Source: Candidatus Marisimplicoccus framensis
Lineage (GTDB): Bacteria; Bacteroidota; Bacteroidia; Flavobacteriales; Flavobacteriaceae
NCBI GenBank assembly: GCA_905182065.1
Contig: CAJIZN010000001.1
Span: 496,001 to 560,000 of the forward strand
Length of the DNA: 64,000 bases
Reading direction: 5' to 3'
Both the position numbers and the translations under genes were made by a program. The notes under the pieces were generated by a model that was given only the letters and a program-made list of their open reading frames with translations, ran no database searches and was not told the DNA's origin. Numbering within the stretch: position 1 is the stretch's first letter; every line of letters starts with the position of its first letter. Shown piece by piece: positions 16,958-26,974 of this stretch.

Positions 16958-18941
16958 GATCTTTTTAGTATTCCCATTATTTATTTTTTCAAATGTACAA
17001 GACTCAATACAGAAGATTGATCTTGATAATGTGATTGTAAAGTCAACAAAGATTAATTCTAATAAGAAAGAGATCCCACTATCTGTCTCAATAAAAAACT
17101 TTAGAGATGAGAAAAATTATAATTCTCAATCTTCATTCTCAGACTTTACGAGAAATACTCCAGGACTATTTACAAGTTCCTCAAACAATTTTTCTCAAGA
17201 TCTTAGAATTTCAATTAGAGGTTTTGGAGCTAGGTCTGCGTTTGGCATAAGAGGAATAAAGTTAATAGTTGATGGGATACCTGAAACAACACCAGATGGT
17301 CAAAGTCAACTGGATAACCTTCCATTAGGACTTGTTTCTAGTGTTGAAATACTTAGAGGTCCTAACGCAAATCTATATGGAAATTCATCAGGAGGTGTTA
17401 TTAGTATAAATACTTTGACAAAATCATCAGAGAAACACTATAGATATTCGGGAATTTTTGGAGCCTATCAATATCAATCTCTTCAAAGAACAAGGATTTT
17501 AGATTGGAATAGCTCAAGTTTAATAATTCATTATGATAAAAGAAGATCAAATGGTTATAGAGATCAAAGTGGTTATAAATCAAACATTCTAAATCTAAAA
17601 TATATTAATGATTTAGATAATAAAAATAAGATAGTATGGCAGATTAATTATACAGACAGTCCATATGCATATGATGCAGGAGGTCTAAAACTTAGTGAAG
17701 TTGAAAATGACCGAAGACAAGCAAGGAAGAATAACATTGACTATGATACATATGAGAAAGTTAAACATTTAAAGACTGGTGTTTCATGGAATCATAAAAG
17801 GAATGAAAATTCATTCTTTGATAGTTATTTCTTTTACCAAAAAAGAGATTTTTTCACAAAGTTACCATTCAATTTTGGTGGAATCATCTCACTTGACAGA
17901 GACTATTATGGTCTTGGAACAAAGTATACTAAAAGATATGCTTTGGATAATCGAAATAGAACTCTTGTTCTAGGGCTTGATTATCTAAATCAATCCGACG
18001 ACAGAAAACGATACAAGAATGATCTTGGTGTTAAGGGTGAAATAACTTTTGATCAAATAGAGAGGTTTAAAAGTACTGGACTTTACATGCTAAGTCAGAC
18101 TAGTTATGATACAGGCTTTCTTTTACGATATGGAATTCGATATGATGTCAATATTATACGCACTGATTCATCTAGTTCAATTATGTTAGACAAGCTGAAT
18201 CCTTCTATTGGTCTTTCCTATAAAGTTAATTCTAATGACAATATTTTCTTTTCATTTGGGACAAGTTTTGAAACCCCTACATTGAATGAGCTTTCAAATA
18301 ATCCAAATGGAGAAGGTTTAAATGAAAACCTTAAATCAAGCTCTTCTCTCAACTATGAAATTGGATGGAGAAAAGCAGTTTCAAACTTAACTTTGGAAGC
18401 TATTGCTTATGTTATTAGCTCAGAAAATGAAATCCTACCATATGAACTTGAGCAGTTTCCAGGAAAAAACTTTTACCAAAATGTTGGTTCTACTTCTAGA
18501 TATGGATTAGAACTAAACTCTCAGCTATCTTTTAAGGGAGGAAGAATTAATTTATCCTACACATTAAGTAAAAATAAGTTTGAAGATTTTATAATTGACA
18601 ATAACAATCTTGCAGATAATTTAATTCCGGGTATTCCTAGTCAAATGTTAGACTTAGATCTAATTTTTAAACTTTCAAGAGGTAGATCCCTAATTATTTC
18701 TAATAGATTGATTGGTGAAAGATATGCTGATAACGCTAATGAAACACTTATAAGTTCTTATAATCTGCTTAACATTAAATACTCAAAAGAAATATTTAAA
18801 AAAAGTGAAATATTTTTAGGTGTAAATAATGCTTTTAACCAAGAATATTTTGATAATATTAGGATAAATGCATTTGGAAAAAGATATTATGAGCCTGCTC
18901 CAAAAAGAAATTTCTATTTTGGTATAAATCTTTCGTTTTGA
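16938..18941 (+). CDS. TonB-dependent receptor resembling PqqU/YncD
   Basis: 667-aa outer-membrane active transporter. After a short signal comes a plug with ISIRGFGARSAFGIRGIK, VDGIPETTPDGQSQLDNL, VEILRGPNANLYGNSSGGV, then a barrel containing DAGGLKLSE and ending in an aromatic last strand (FYFGINLSF). The plug wording is very close to that of E. coli YncD (PqqU), the receptor for the cofactor PQQ, as I remember it. The next gene overlaps by 4 nt and encodes a PqqB-like protein, which supports a PQQ or PQQ-like ligand. The ligand is inferred, not shown. Confidence 0.85.
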   Translation: MLGYINKIFLVFPLFIFSNVQDSIQKIDLDNVIVKSTKINSNKKEIPLSVSIKNFRDEKNYNSQSSFSDFTRNTPGLFTSSSNNFSQDLRISIRGFGARSAFGIRGIKLIVDGIPETTPDGQSQLDNLPLGLVSSVEILRGPNANLYGNSSGGVISINTLTKSSEKHYRYSGIFGAYQYQSLQRTRILDWNSSSLIIHYDKRRSNGYRDQSGYKSNILNLKYINDLDNKNKIVWQINYTDSPYAYDAGGLKLSEVENDRRQARKNNIDYDTYEKVKHLKTGVSWNHKRNENSFFDSYFFYQKRDFFTKLPFNFGGIISLDRDYYGLGTKYTKRYALDNRNRTLVLGLDYLNQSDDRKRYKNDLGVKGEITFDQIERFKSTGLYMLSQTSYDTGFLLRYGIRYDVNIIRTDSSSSIMLDKLNPSIGLSYKVNSNDNIFFSFGTSFETPTLNELSNNPNGEGLNENLKSSSSLNYEIGWRKAVSNLTLEAIAYVISSENEILPYELEQFPGKNFYQNVGSTSRYGLELNSQLSFKGGRINLSYTLSKNKFEDFIIDNNNLADNLIPGIPSQMLDLDLIFKLSRGRSLIISNRLIGERYADNANETLISSYNLLNIKYSKEIFKKSEIFLGVNNAFNQEYFDNIRINAFGKRYYEPAPKRNFYFGINLSF

Positions 18942-19853
18942 TTAGAGTTATAAATTTAGTCACCTTTTTAATTATTTCAATTTCAGTAAACAGTCAGTCA
19001 GAATATATTTATATCCTTGGTAATACTCAAGATGCAGGATTACCTCACATAGGCTGCCAACATCCATTCTGTGAAGATAATTTTAATGTATACGAAGAGC
19101 ACTATACAACTTCAATTGCAGTAGTTAACTCAGATTTAAAAAAGTATATTCTTTTTGAGGCAACTCCTGATATTACATTTCAGTTAAATAATTTGAAGAA
19201 AAATATATTTGATGAATTTCTACTTCCAGAATCTATTTACATTACACATGCTCATATTGGTCACTATACTGGTTTGATGTATTTTGGAAGAGAAGCTTTA
19301 GGCGCAAAGGACCTAATGGTAAGAGTTCTACCGAGGATGAGTAATTTTTTACAAAATAATGGTCCTTGGAGTCAATTAGTTGATATAAATAATATAAAAA
19401 TCAAGGAAATAAATTTTGGATCAAGCACTAATGAGCTAACTAATATAACAGTAACACCTGTTCAAGTTCCACATAGAGACGAGTATTCTGAGACAGCAGG
19501 TTACATTATTGAAGGAAAAAATAAAAAAGCTCTATTTATTCCGGATATTGATAAATGGGAGAAGTGGGATAGAGATTTAAGCCAACTCGCTAAAGAATTT
19601 GATTTTTTATTAATAGACGCTACTTTTTACGACTCAAAAGAAATAAATAGAGATATCAGTGAGATTCCTCATCCACTTGTTACGGAAACAATAGATCTAT
19701 TGAGTGGATTAAATATAGAGAATAGGAAGCAAAGTGTATTTCATCCATATGAATCACACAAATATGATGTTGGACCCAGACAGCGAGTTATCTAAGCTAG
19801 TTACTAGCAAAGGGTTTAATATTGCCAGACTCGGTCAAAAACTCTACTTATAG
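18938..19853 (+). CDS. Exported PqqB-like metallo-beta-lactamase fold protein, one frameshift near 19735
   Basis: Metallo-beta-lactamase-fold protein with a signal peptide (ending SVNSQ). The start TTG overlaps the TonB receptor stop. Family blocks: ILGNTQDAGLPHIGCQHPFC (compare the GGG-P-x-W-x-C start of PqqB), LFEATPDITFQL, and the metal motif THAHIGHYTG. The annotated-looking stop at 19795 is an artefact: shifting frame near 19735 gives VYFIHMNHTNMMLDPDSE and a normal end GFNIARLGQKLYL at 19853. Export and neighbour suggest action on an imported or periplasmic quinone-like ligand; PqqB itself is a cytosolic hydroxylase, so the role may differ. Confidence 0.78.
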
Positions 19854-20909
19854 TTCTTCCGACTGTAATTTAGCAGCGATAGCTTGAACTTCATCAAGCA
19901 CTCTTAATAGGTTAGCGCCCCATAATTTTTCTATTTCGGACTCACTATAACCTCTTTCCCTTAGTGCAGCAGTTACATTCATTGTCTCTGAGGCGTCATT
20001 CCAGCCAACTATTCCTCCACCACCATCAAAATCTGAACTTATTCCAACATGATCAATTCCAATTTTATCTGACCATATAATCTATATGGTCCATAAAATC
20101 AGACATATTTGGTGGGGGATCCTTTCTATCAGTTAAAAAACTTCCAAGTGCTGTTACTTGAATAACACCCCCGTTGTCTTTTACTAAATTAAGCTGCTCA
20201 TCATCGAGGTTTCTAGGATGATCTCTTAGTGCTCGTGCAGAAGAATGTGAAGCAATAACTGGAGCTCACTTAATTCTATCATTTGGCTATAGCTTCTTTT
20301 GATGGGTGAGAAATATCAATCATTACACCATAATAGTTTAAAAGACCTACAACTTCTTTTCCCAAATCGCTTAAACCACTCGTGTAAAGCAGTCCCATCA
20401 AATTCTCCAGTATTTGAATCAGAGAACTGGCTATGACCATTGTGTGCAAGGGAAACATATCTCGCTCCTCTTTCCCAGTATTTTCTGACATTTGAAGTAT
20501 CAAGCCCCATTGGATAAGCATTCTCTACACCTATCATAGCTACTTTTTTTCCTTTTGCGTGTATTCTTCTTACATCATCAGATGAAAGTGCAAGCTCAAT
20601 TTGATCAGGGGCATATTCATTAACTAGTCTATCAATAGCATCAAACTTTTGATATTGCATTATCCTCAGCAGCTGCATAGCCTTCTTCATCAAGACTTCC
20701 TTGACCGGTATAACTACAAACCATGCAACATCAAGCCCCCTGCCTCCATTTTAGGGAAGGTTTACTTGTGTCTCAGTATTCATTGTATAGTTTAAGCTAT
20801 CCGTAAAGTTGATAACATTTATATCATCATGTGTGTCGATTGTTATAATTCGTTGAATTTTCATTACAAGCAATAGCTTAGTAATTATCAATATTAATAT
20901 ATTTTTCAT
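19848..20909 (-). pseudogene. Membrane dipeptidase (peptidase M19), broken by several frameshifts
   Basis: Zinc dipeptidase of the renal dipeptidase family, probably exported. The reconstructed protein starts at ATG 20909 (MKNILILIITKLLLV), reads IDTHDDIN (first metal H-x-D) and continues AMIGVENAYPMG, RYVSLAHNGHSQFSD, MIDISHPSKEA and SSARALRDHPRN-like pieces. It ends at 19848 after LDEVQAIAAKLQSEEL. At least five indels move it between frames; fragments of 125 and 80 aa are all that stays open. Motifs are intact, so error is likely. Its start codon overlaps the stop of the MORN protein gene in ATGA, and its stop abuts that of the PqqB-like gene. Confidence 0.78.
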
Positions 20910-21365
20910 AAATTATTCTGTAGTTCGTTATAATAGTAGATCATTCTTATATATTGATCAATTACTTTTCCATTTTCATATACTACTTTTTTATTTATGC
21001 TATTATCAGCATCATAATAAGTCCATTCTCCGATGCACGCCCATATCAAGTTGTCCTTCAATGCTTGTATACCATTTTCATAATATGAAATAAACTCACC
21101 GTCAATCTGTCCATCTTTTCTGTATCCAATATATTCAATTTGTTGAGTACCTATGATAACCGACGGATTTTTTAATGTACCCCCTTTTGTAAGTAACCGT
21201 AGTCATTAAAATAGTATCATTATAAAAAACATTACACGTTCCTGTATATTTTCTTCCGTTAGTATAGGTGATTCCACTTTCTGTTAAAAGGTTACACTTA
21301 GGTATTGGTTTCTCCTAACAATAACTGTTAAATTAGACATATAATATGCTTAGATTATTTTTCAT
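20906..21365 (-). pseudogene. MORN-repeat-variant secreted protein, broken by frameshifts
   Basis: Too fragmented for a long open frame, but the minus strand reads a coherent protein: TYTNGRKYTGTCNVFY, then IGYRKDGQIDGEFISYYENG, IGEWTYYDADNSINKKVVYE and NGKVIDQYIRMIYYYNEL. These are repeated G-x-(Y/W)-x-x-Y/F-x-x-NG units typical of the MORN-like repeat proteins of Bacteroidota. The likely start is ATG 21365 (MKNNLSILYV, a signal-like stretch). At least three indels are needed. Its TGA overlaps the ATG of the dipeptidase, so both would be translated from one transcript. Function unknown. Confidence 0.65.
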
Positions 21366-21519
21366 TTTTAATTATTTTTTATTTATTTGATTAATCAGTT
21401 AGTTAGTTAATATTTTAATCTTTGGCATAGTATTTGCTTATGTGTGTGTGTACATTTAATATGTAACATGAACGTTCATAATAAAATACAAACATTAAAT
21501 ATAAATTAAATTTTAAAAC
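21366..21519 (+). promoter_or_regulatory. AT-rich promoter region of the large lipoprotein gene
   Basis: A 154-bp gap between the divergent MORN-protein and lipoprotein genes. It contains TAATCTTTG (21416-21424) and TAGTATTTG (21428-21436), each the TA..TTTG box with one extra spacer base, a TGTGTGTGTG run (21441-21450) and a long leader. No exact TAnnTTTG with a correctly spaced TTTG upstream was found, so the start site is uncertain. Confidence 0.3.
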
Positions 21520-24500
21520 ATGAAAAAAGGATTATTAACTGTTTTGCTTGCCTCACTAGTTTTAGTGGGTTGTCAAAACTACGATGATCAATTTGATGAT
21601 TTAAATGCACAAATTAGTGCTTTAAAATCACAAGTTGATGGTTTATCTTCTTTATCAGGTCAAGTATCTTCACTATCTGGGACTATTAGTGGTCTTTCAA
21701 GCTGGTGTTGCTGCTGCTCAAGCTGCTGCTACTGCTGCTGGCCATCTGCGATGCTGCTACTGCTGCTGTAATGCATTGACTTGTCTGGTCTTATCTGCTT
21801 CACTTGCAACATTACAAGCTGAAGTTGACGCTGTATCAAGCTTCTTTAGCTACTGCTGCTACTGCAACTGCTGTAACTACGTTACAATCTGAGCTTGACG
21901 CAATTGAGGCTAGTTTAGCGGATTTACTTGCGACTTCTAACATATACTCATCTAATGTATCTGTTACAAACGCTACAACTTTAAATTCAGCATTAGCTCT
22001 TGGAAACAAGATTAATGTTCTGAATGCAGATTTAACTATTACAGGTTATTCAGGTATGGACTATGCTGGAGTACAAACTCTAGTTGATAGAATTAATACT
22101 ATGACTGGTAATGTTCTATATACTGCTTATTCTTCAACTGGAACTGAGGTTGTTTTCAACAACTTAACTTCTGCTGGAAATATAACAATGACTCAGCCAG
22201 GTGGATATCATTTCCCTAAGCTGACTAACGCAGCAATCATCGATATGAAAGATGATTACGAAACAACTGTAACTAGAGTAAACTTCCCAGTATTAAAAAC
22301 AGTAACAGGTCTTAAGACTGACGCTACTGCTGATACTGTTGAATTTACTTATGCTACGGCTATGGATTTCGGTGATATGGCAACAGCTCCTGGTAGTGCT
22401 TTAACTATTACTACTAAAAAGGATGCTACTTTAGATCTTGGATCTTGGGTTGCAAAAGATGCTGCTGGTAATCACATTAACTTTACATTGACTCTAAGCG
22501 GACCTGCATCATTTACTAATGGTACTGCTGCTGGAACATTTGCTACAACTGGTTTACCTGGTAACACTTTAGGTGCTCACGATGGTACAATCGAGTTAAC
22601 TAATGTTGCAACTGCTGCAGTTCACAACTTTAGAGGTACAATTACTTTAAACACAGGTGTTAAGAATTTCACGGGTAACAATATTGTTTCTCTTGGACAT
22701 TCTGGTGCAACTGATCTTGAAACTGTTAACCTAACAATGGTTAGAGATAATGAACCAAGTTTAAGCGCAACATCTGTTGCAGCTTTAAGCAAGAGTTCAT
22801 CTACAACTCAAGATATAGCAATAACTTCATCTCATACTAAATTAACTTCTCTAACTATTACAGGTAAAGCTGGTGACGTTTCTGTTACTTCTGCTCCTGC
22901 AATAACGACAGTTAATTTAACTGGTGCTGATGCATTTGATATCTCAATTAGTGGTAACGCTGCATTAACATCTTATACAAGTGCTACAAAAGCTGAAGAC
23001 TTTACATTCGATAATAACGATATTATGACTTCTCTTAGCGCTAGTCACACAACTACATTAACTGTAACTGGTGATAAAGCTGTATCTGCAAGTATTGTAG
23101 GTAACGCTGAATTAGCATCTGTAACTATTGGTTTTGATGATGTTGATGATTTAGATATAACAGGTAACGCTAAGTTAGCTACTCTATCTGCGACTGCTTT
23201 AGTAGATAATGGAACTTCAACTGCAACTGATGTAAAAATTTACAACAATGCACTTGTAGCATCTCTAGTAAGAGATACTAAGGAAGCTCCATCTGCAACT
23301 GTTGTTGCTGGTGCATCTAGTGATACTGGATCTATAACTTCTGCTTCAGGTATTTCTGGATTAGACACTTACTTAACTGATGCAATTGCTGCTGCAGGTA
23401 CAATAAGTGTATGGTTAGATACAGTTACTAAATTAGAAAAACAAGCTACTTATGGTGGATCTTATACAGATTCTACTTCAAGTTTAACAGCTCCTTCTTC
23501 TACTCCAACTGCTGCTGAAGCTGTAGATTTCGCAACTAACTATACTGGGTATTATGCTTATGTATATAATAGAGATGCGTCTGCTGCTGTAACTGCAACA
23601 ACTGGTGCAAGACAAAACGAGGCTTGGACTTGGACATTTGGTACAGTACAAGCTGCTGCAACATATGCAGATGTAAATCTAGGTGCTTCTGAAGGATTCT
23701 TAGTTACTTATGATGGTGGTTCAACTATCTTTGATCAAGGAGACACTTACAACGGTACAACTGTTACAACTGTTGATCAATTAATAGCTTATATGAATGC
23801 TGATACATCTTTAGATGCATTGGGTATTGATATTATTGCATCAAGAGCTGGTCACGTATCAACTTTATTAACTTTAACATACCAAAAATCAGCTGGAAAC
23901 GGTCTTGCTAATGTAGCAGGTGTTGCTTCAGGTTCTGCTGGAACTGGTGTAGGTAGAGTTGCTTATACTGTTATGATGTCAGAAGGTGTTGAGTCTATTA
24001 TTTATGGACCAGCAGGTGCTGATAACGATGGTGCAGCTGAATTAGTTGATGATCTTGTAACATCTTTAAATGAGCATGTAGACTTTACTGCTATTGAAGG
24101 TACTAACGGTTCAAGTCAAATAATAGTTCAAAGACATATTTCAGGTGGTTCAACTCACAGAGATTTATCTCCAGAGGCTGCTCCTATAACTGTAACTCCA
24201 ATTATTGATGTTGCGATGGTAAGTACTACTATGACATTCTTAGATGGGTTTGCATCAAACACTGCAGCTCTTGCGAGTAACAACTTTGTATTTACTGTAA
24301 CTGAAAGACCTCTTCCAGGTATTACTGTAACGCTTAAGAACACAGGTAATGCTGCATTCTCAGGTACAGTATCTTTCTCTATATCTACATTATCTAACAC
24401 AGCTATCGTTGCGCAAGCGGATAGTGCTGCTAGTGCAACACTTCCAAATGGTGTAGCTAACAGATTAGTATTAGGTAATAACGCACCAACATTTGCACAA

Positions 24501-24611
24501 GACCCAGGTATTGGAGCATATGTAACTGCGTATGCTGATATTACTGGTGGTACAACAACAACAACAACTGCTGCTATAACCGGTGTATTAACTAATAGAA
24601 CTGGATGGTAA
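21520..24611 (+). CDS. Very large Ala/Ser/Thr-rich surface lipoprotein with N-terminal coiled coil (frameshifted near 21690-21845)
   Basis: About 1030 aa when repaired. A lipoprotein signal (LVLVGCQNYDDQFDDLNAQI) leads into a coiled coil (QISALKSQVDGLSSLSGQVS) and an alanine-rich stretch that is scrambled by at least three indels between 21690 and 21845. The frame is then open to 24611. The long body repeats short N-A-x-L-x-S-x-x-I/L strands (for example ITGNAKLATLSA, SISGNAALTSYTS), like a beta-solenoid or leucine-rich stack, with Ig-like segments near the end. Codons favour GCT, ACT, GGT and AAC, unlike neighbours, as in highly expressed genes. A strong terminator follows. Candidate abundant surface or S-layer-like protein; function not known. 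Confidence 0.75.
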
Positions 24612-24651
24612 TCATTTACTATTAATAAGTTTTATTAATTAAGAAAAAATT

Positions 24652-24678
24652 AAGCCTCCCAATTGGGAGGCTTTTTTT
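24652..24678 (+). terminator. Strong intrinsic terminator
   Basis: The stem AAGCCTCCC (24652-24660), loop AATT, and GGGAGGCTT (24665-24673) form a perfect 9-bp hairpin followed by a run of T. It lies 40 bp after the lipoprotein stop and 12 bp before the next start codon, and is the clearest terminator in the window. Confidence 0.92.
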
Positions 24679-24690
24679 ATATTTATAATC

Positions 24691-25986
24691 ATGAAATTCA
24701 ATACCAAAAGTAACTTTGGTTTAGTATATATCATACTGCTAACACTGTCTATATTTACCCCTAGATATGGGGTGCTGGACAGAATGTCCATACAGCTTTT
24801 TTTATTAAGTGCTACAAATATTTTTGCAATAATTTCTATTCCACTAATATTTAAAAGTATTAATATTAAAAAAACAGTTCAGAGCCCTTTGATTATTTGT
24901 TTTGGTGGATATATATTGATGAGCTTGCTCTCAATGATTAAGTCAATAAATATTGTTGAATCACTAGTTAGATTTAATCAAATATCTACCTTTTTCTTAT
25001 CACTTTGTGTAATAGTTTTCTTAGCTAATGAAAAAGCAATAAAATTAAATCATGTACTAGGGTTAGTTTTAATTACCTTATTATTTGATGTAGGTCTTTC
25101 ATCCTATGTTTTTTATGAAATAATTACTTCACAAAACTGGACTTATGACTTTAATTATTTACTTGCTGGATTCCATGGTAATAGGAATATTACAGCTGCG
25201 TCAATAGCTTTTAGAATTCCTTTTGTAATAATTATATTAACCAGGTTAAGCAATATTTATATCAAAATATTCTTGGTTTTTATAATTACAATATCATTTT
25301 TTTATATTTATTTATTGGCTTCAAGAATGGCTTTACTTAGCATTATTATTTGTTTAGTAACCATTATCATTATTTCAGCATATGCAAAACTTAAAAGAGG
25401 GTATGAGTTTTTTAAGTTCAACAAACCGATATTACTTTACTACATTCTTCCTTGTATTCTAGCATATTCTTTGACAACATATATTGTTGAACCAACAGAT
25501 CAGGCTGATGTTACAAACAGAATATCTTCATTATCAGGTTCGCAAGATGATTCTAAAAATACAAGACTAAGATATTACTCACATTTATCAGAACATATAT
25601 TTAAAAACCCTCTTCTAGGATCAGGTATAGGAACATGGAAAATTTATTCAATAAAATATGACCGAGAAAACATCCAAAATTATATTATCCCCTTCAATGC
25701 ACATAACGATGTGCTAGAAGTGAGTGCAGAAACAGGTATTATAGGAGGATTATTCTTTCTTTCTTTTTTTGGATATTTATTTTTCTATTTACTTAAAAAT
25801 TTACAAAAAAATCATAGTGATCCTTACAGCTATTATTATTCATTAGTGATGTGCTTGCCTTTCATTTGTTATTTTATTGATTTAAATTTAAACTTTCCTT
25901 CATCTAGACCTTTTAATCAATACCTACTTTTGTTATACATATATATAATTCTGTATTCTAATAAACCACTCAATGAAAAAAATTAG
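24691..25986 (+). CDS. O-antigen ligase / polymerase family membrane protein
   Basis: 431-aa polytopic inner-membrane protein with about 10-11 hydrophobic helices. The hallmark is the large periplasmic loop near residues 275-350 with NTRLRYYSHLSEHIFKNPLL, GSGIGTWKIYS and HNDVLEVSAETGIIGG; the HN..LE...E.G..G pattern is that of WaaL/Wzy-type Wzy_C proteins. It would join or polymerise lipid-linked glycans. It starts 12 bp after the terminator, so its promoter may be weak or lie inside the preceding gene. The next gene overlaps by 14 nt. Confidence 0.82.
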   Translation: MKFNTKSNFGLVYIILLTLSIFTPRYGVLDRMSIQLFLLSATNIFAIISIPLIFKSINIKKTVQSPLIICFGGYILMSLLSMIKSINIVESLVRFNQISTFFLSLCVIVFLANEKAIKLNHVLGLVLITLLFDVGLSSYVFYEIITSQNWTYDFNYLLAGFHGNRNITAASIAFRIPFVIIILTRLSNIYIKIFLVFIITISFFYIYLLASRMALLSIIICLVTIIIISAYAKLKRGYEFFKFNKPILLYYILPCILAYSLTTYIVEPTDQADVTNRISSLSGSQDDSKNTRLRYYSHLSEHIFKNPLLGSGIGTWKIYSIKYDRENIQNYIIPFNAHNDVLEVSAETGIIGGLFFLSFFGYLFFYLLKNLQKNHSDPYSYYYSLVMCLPFICYFIDLNLNFPSSRPFNQYLLLLYIYIILYSNKPLNEKN

Positions 25987-26974
25987 TCTTTTTTCAACTC
26001 TTTTATTTCTTTCAATCTGTGCATTGATTTCTAATTATCAAGTTTTTTATATGAATATTGATCAACAAAAGCTTTTAGACGCAGTAATATATTCAACGTA
26101 TGAGGCTGATGATGAATATTATCAAAAATTAGAATCAGGATACCCCACATTAACAGCCACAGCAATCCCTTTTAAAAGTGTGTTAGGTGCTTATTGGATT
26201 AATCAAGATTCGATTGCTAAAGCAGTAAGATTACTTAGAGAAGGAGAAAAGCATAATCCATTTCTTGGATTTTCAGATATGATTTTTGCTAATATTTGGG
26301 ATGCTGCTAGAAATAATGATAGCATGTCTCATTACACAAGAAGAGCATTGACTAAACTTCCCAACTCTCCCTCAAATTATATATTATTATCTAAAATCTA
26401 TATTAACGAAAATAAAATTGATAGTCTTGATATGCTGTTTAATAAAATCTCTTCAAGAGTTCGTGACCCTGAAATCTGGAAGATTTACCTATCAGCGATG
26501 GTTAGTAATAAGGGTTTAATAGATTCAATTAAAGTTTTAAACCATGCAAAGGAAGCGAAAATTGAATTTGCTGAAAAGGAAATTAGGCTACTTGCTAATT
26601 ATATAATATATGGTGAAGAAGTAGTAAAAAATAACATAAAGCTAAAAGAGGATGCTATAGCAAATTATAAAGAAGATCCTTTTTCATCAATAGAGATGAT
26701 GAAAGAGGCAATTGAACTAATCTCTACCGAAGTCTTTGACTATGAAACATTAATAGAAATGCTTTTTTTTCAACAAAATTATTCTGAGGTAATTGAAAAC
26801 TATCTAATATTAGGATCTTATCTAGATCAATTAACTGTTAGATATACAACGGTCGAAATGGTAGCGATTTCTTATCTAAATCTAAACGATATCCGGAATG
26901 GTTGTTATTTAGCACAGATATTAAGAAATAATAATCGAAAATATTCAGCCTCTATTGATTCAGTTTGTAAATAA
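25973..26974 (+). CDS. Membrane-anchored helical-repeat (TPR-like) protein
   Basis: 333 aa. One N-terminal hydrophobic segment (about residues 5-24) followed by an all-helical, Leu/Asn/Glu-rich region with tandem 34-residue-like units (AVRLLREGEKHNPFLGFSDM, NYILLSKIYINENKIDSLDM). No catalytic motif. It overlaps the O-antigen ligase-like gene, and such TPR partners often sit beside Wzy_C proteins in Bacteroidota, so a role in assembling the same polymer is likely. Its end overlaps the convergent WecA-like gene by 15 bp. Confidence 0.65.
   Translation: MKKISLFSTLLFLSICALISNYQVFYMNIDQQKLLDAVIYSTYEADDEYYQKLESGYPTLTATAIPFKSVLGAYWINQDSIAKAVRLLREGEKHNPFLGFSDMIFANIWDAARNNDSMSHYTRRALTKLPNSPSNYILLSKIYINENKIDSLDMLFNKISSRVRDPEIWKIYLSAMVSNKGLIDSIKVLNHAKEAKIEFAEKEIRLLANYIIYGEEVVKNNIKLKEDAIANYKEDPFSSIEMMKEAIELISTEVFDYETLIEMLFFQQNYSEVIENYLILGSYLDQLTVRYTTVEMVAISYLNLNDIRNGCYLAQILRNNNRKYSASIDSVCK

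Noticed and set aside
21441-21450. TGTGTGTGTG run as a phase-variation repeat
   Set aside because: Only five units, in an untranslated leader; too short and no evidence of variation.
21520-21892. Cysteine-rich peptides around 21700-21890 (CCCCSS..CCYCC)
   Set aside because: They are out-of-frame readings of GCTGCT alanine codons in the large lipoprotein, created by indels.
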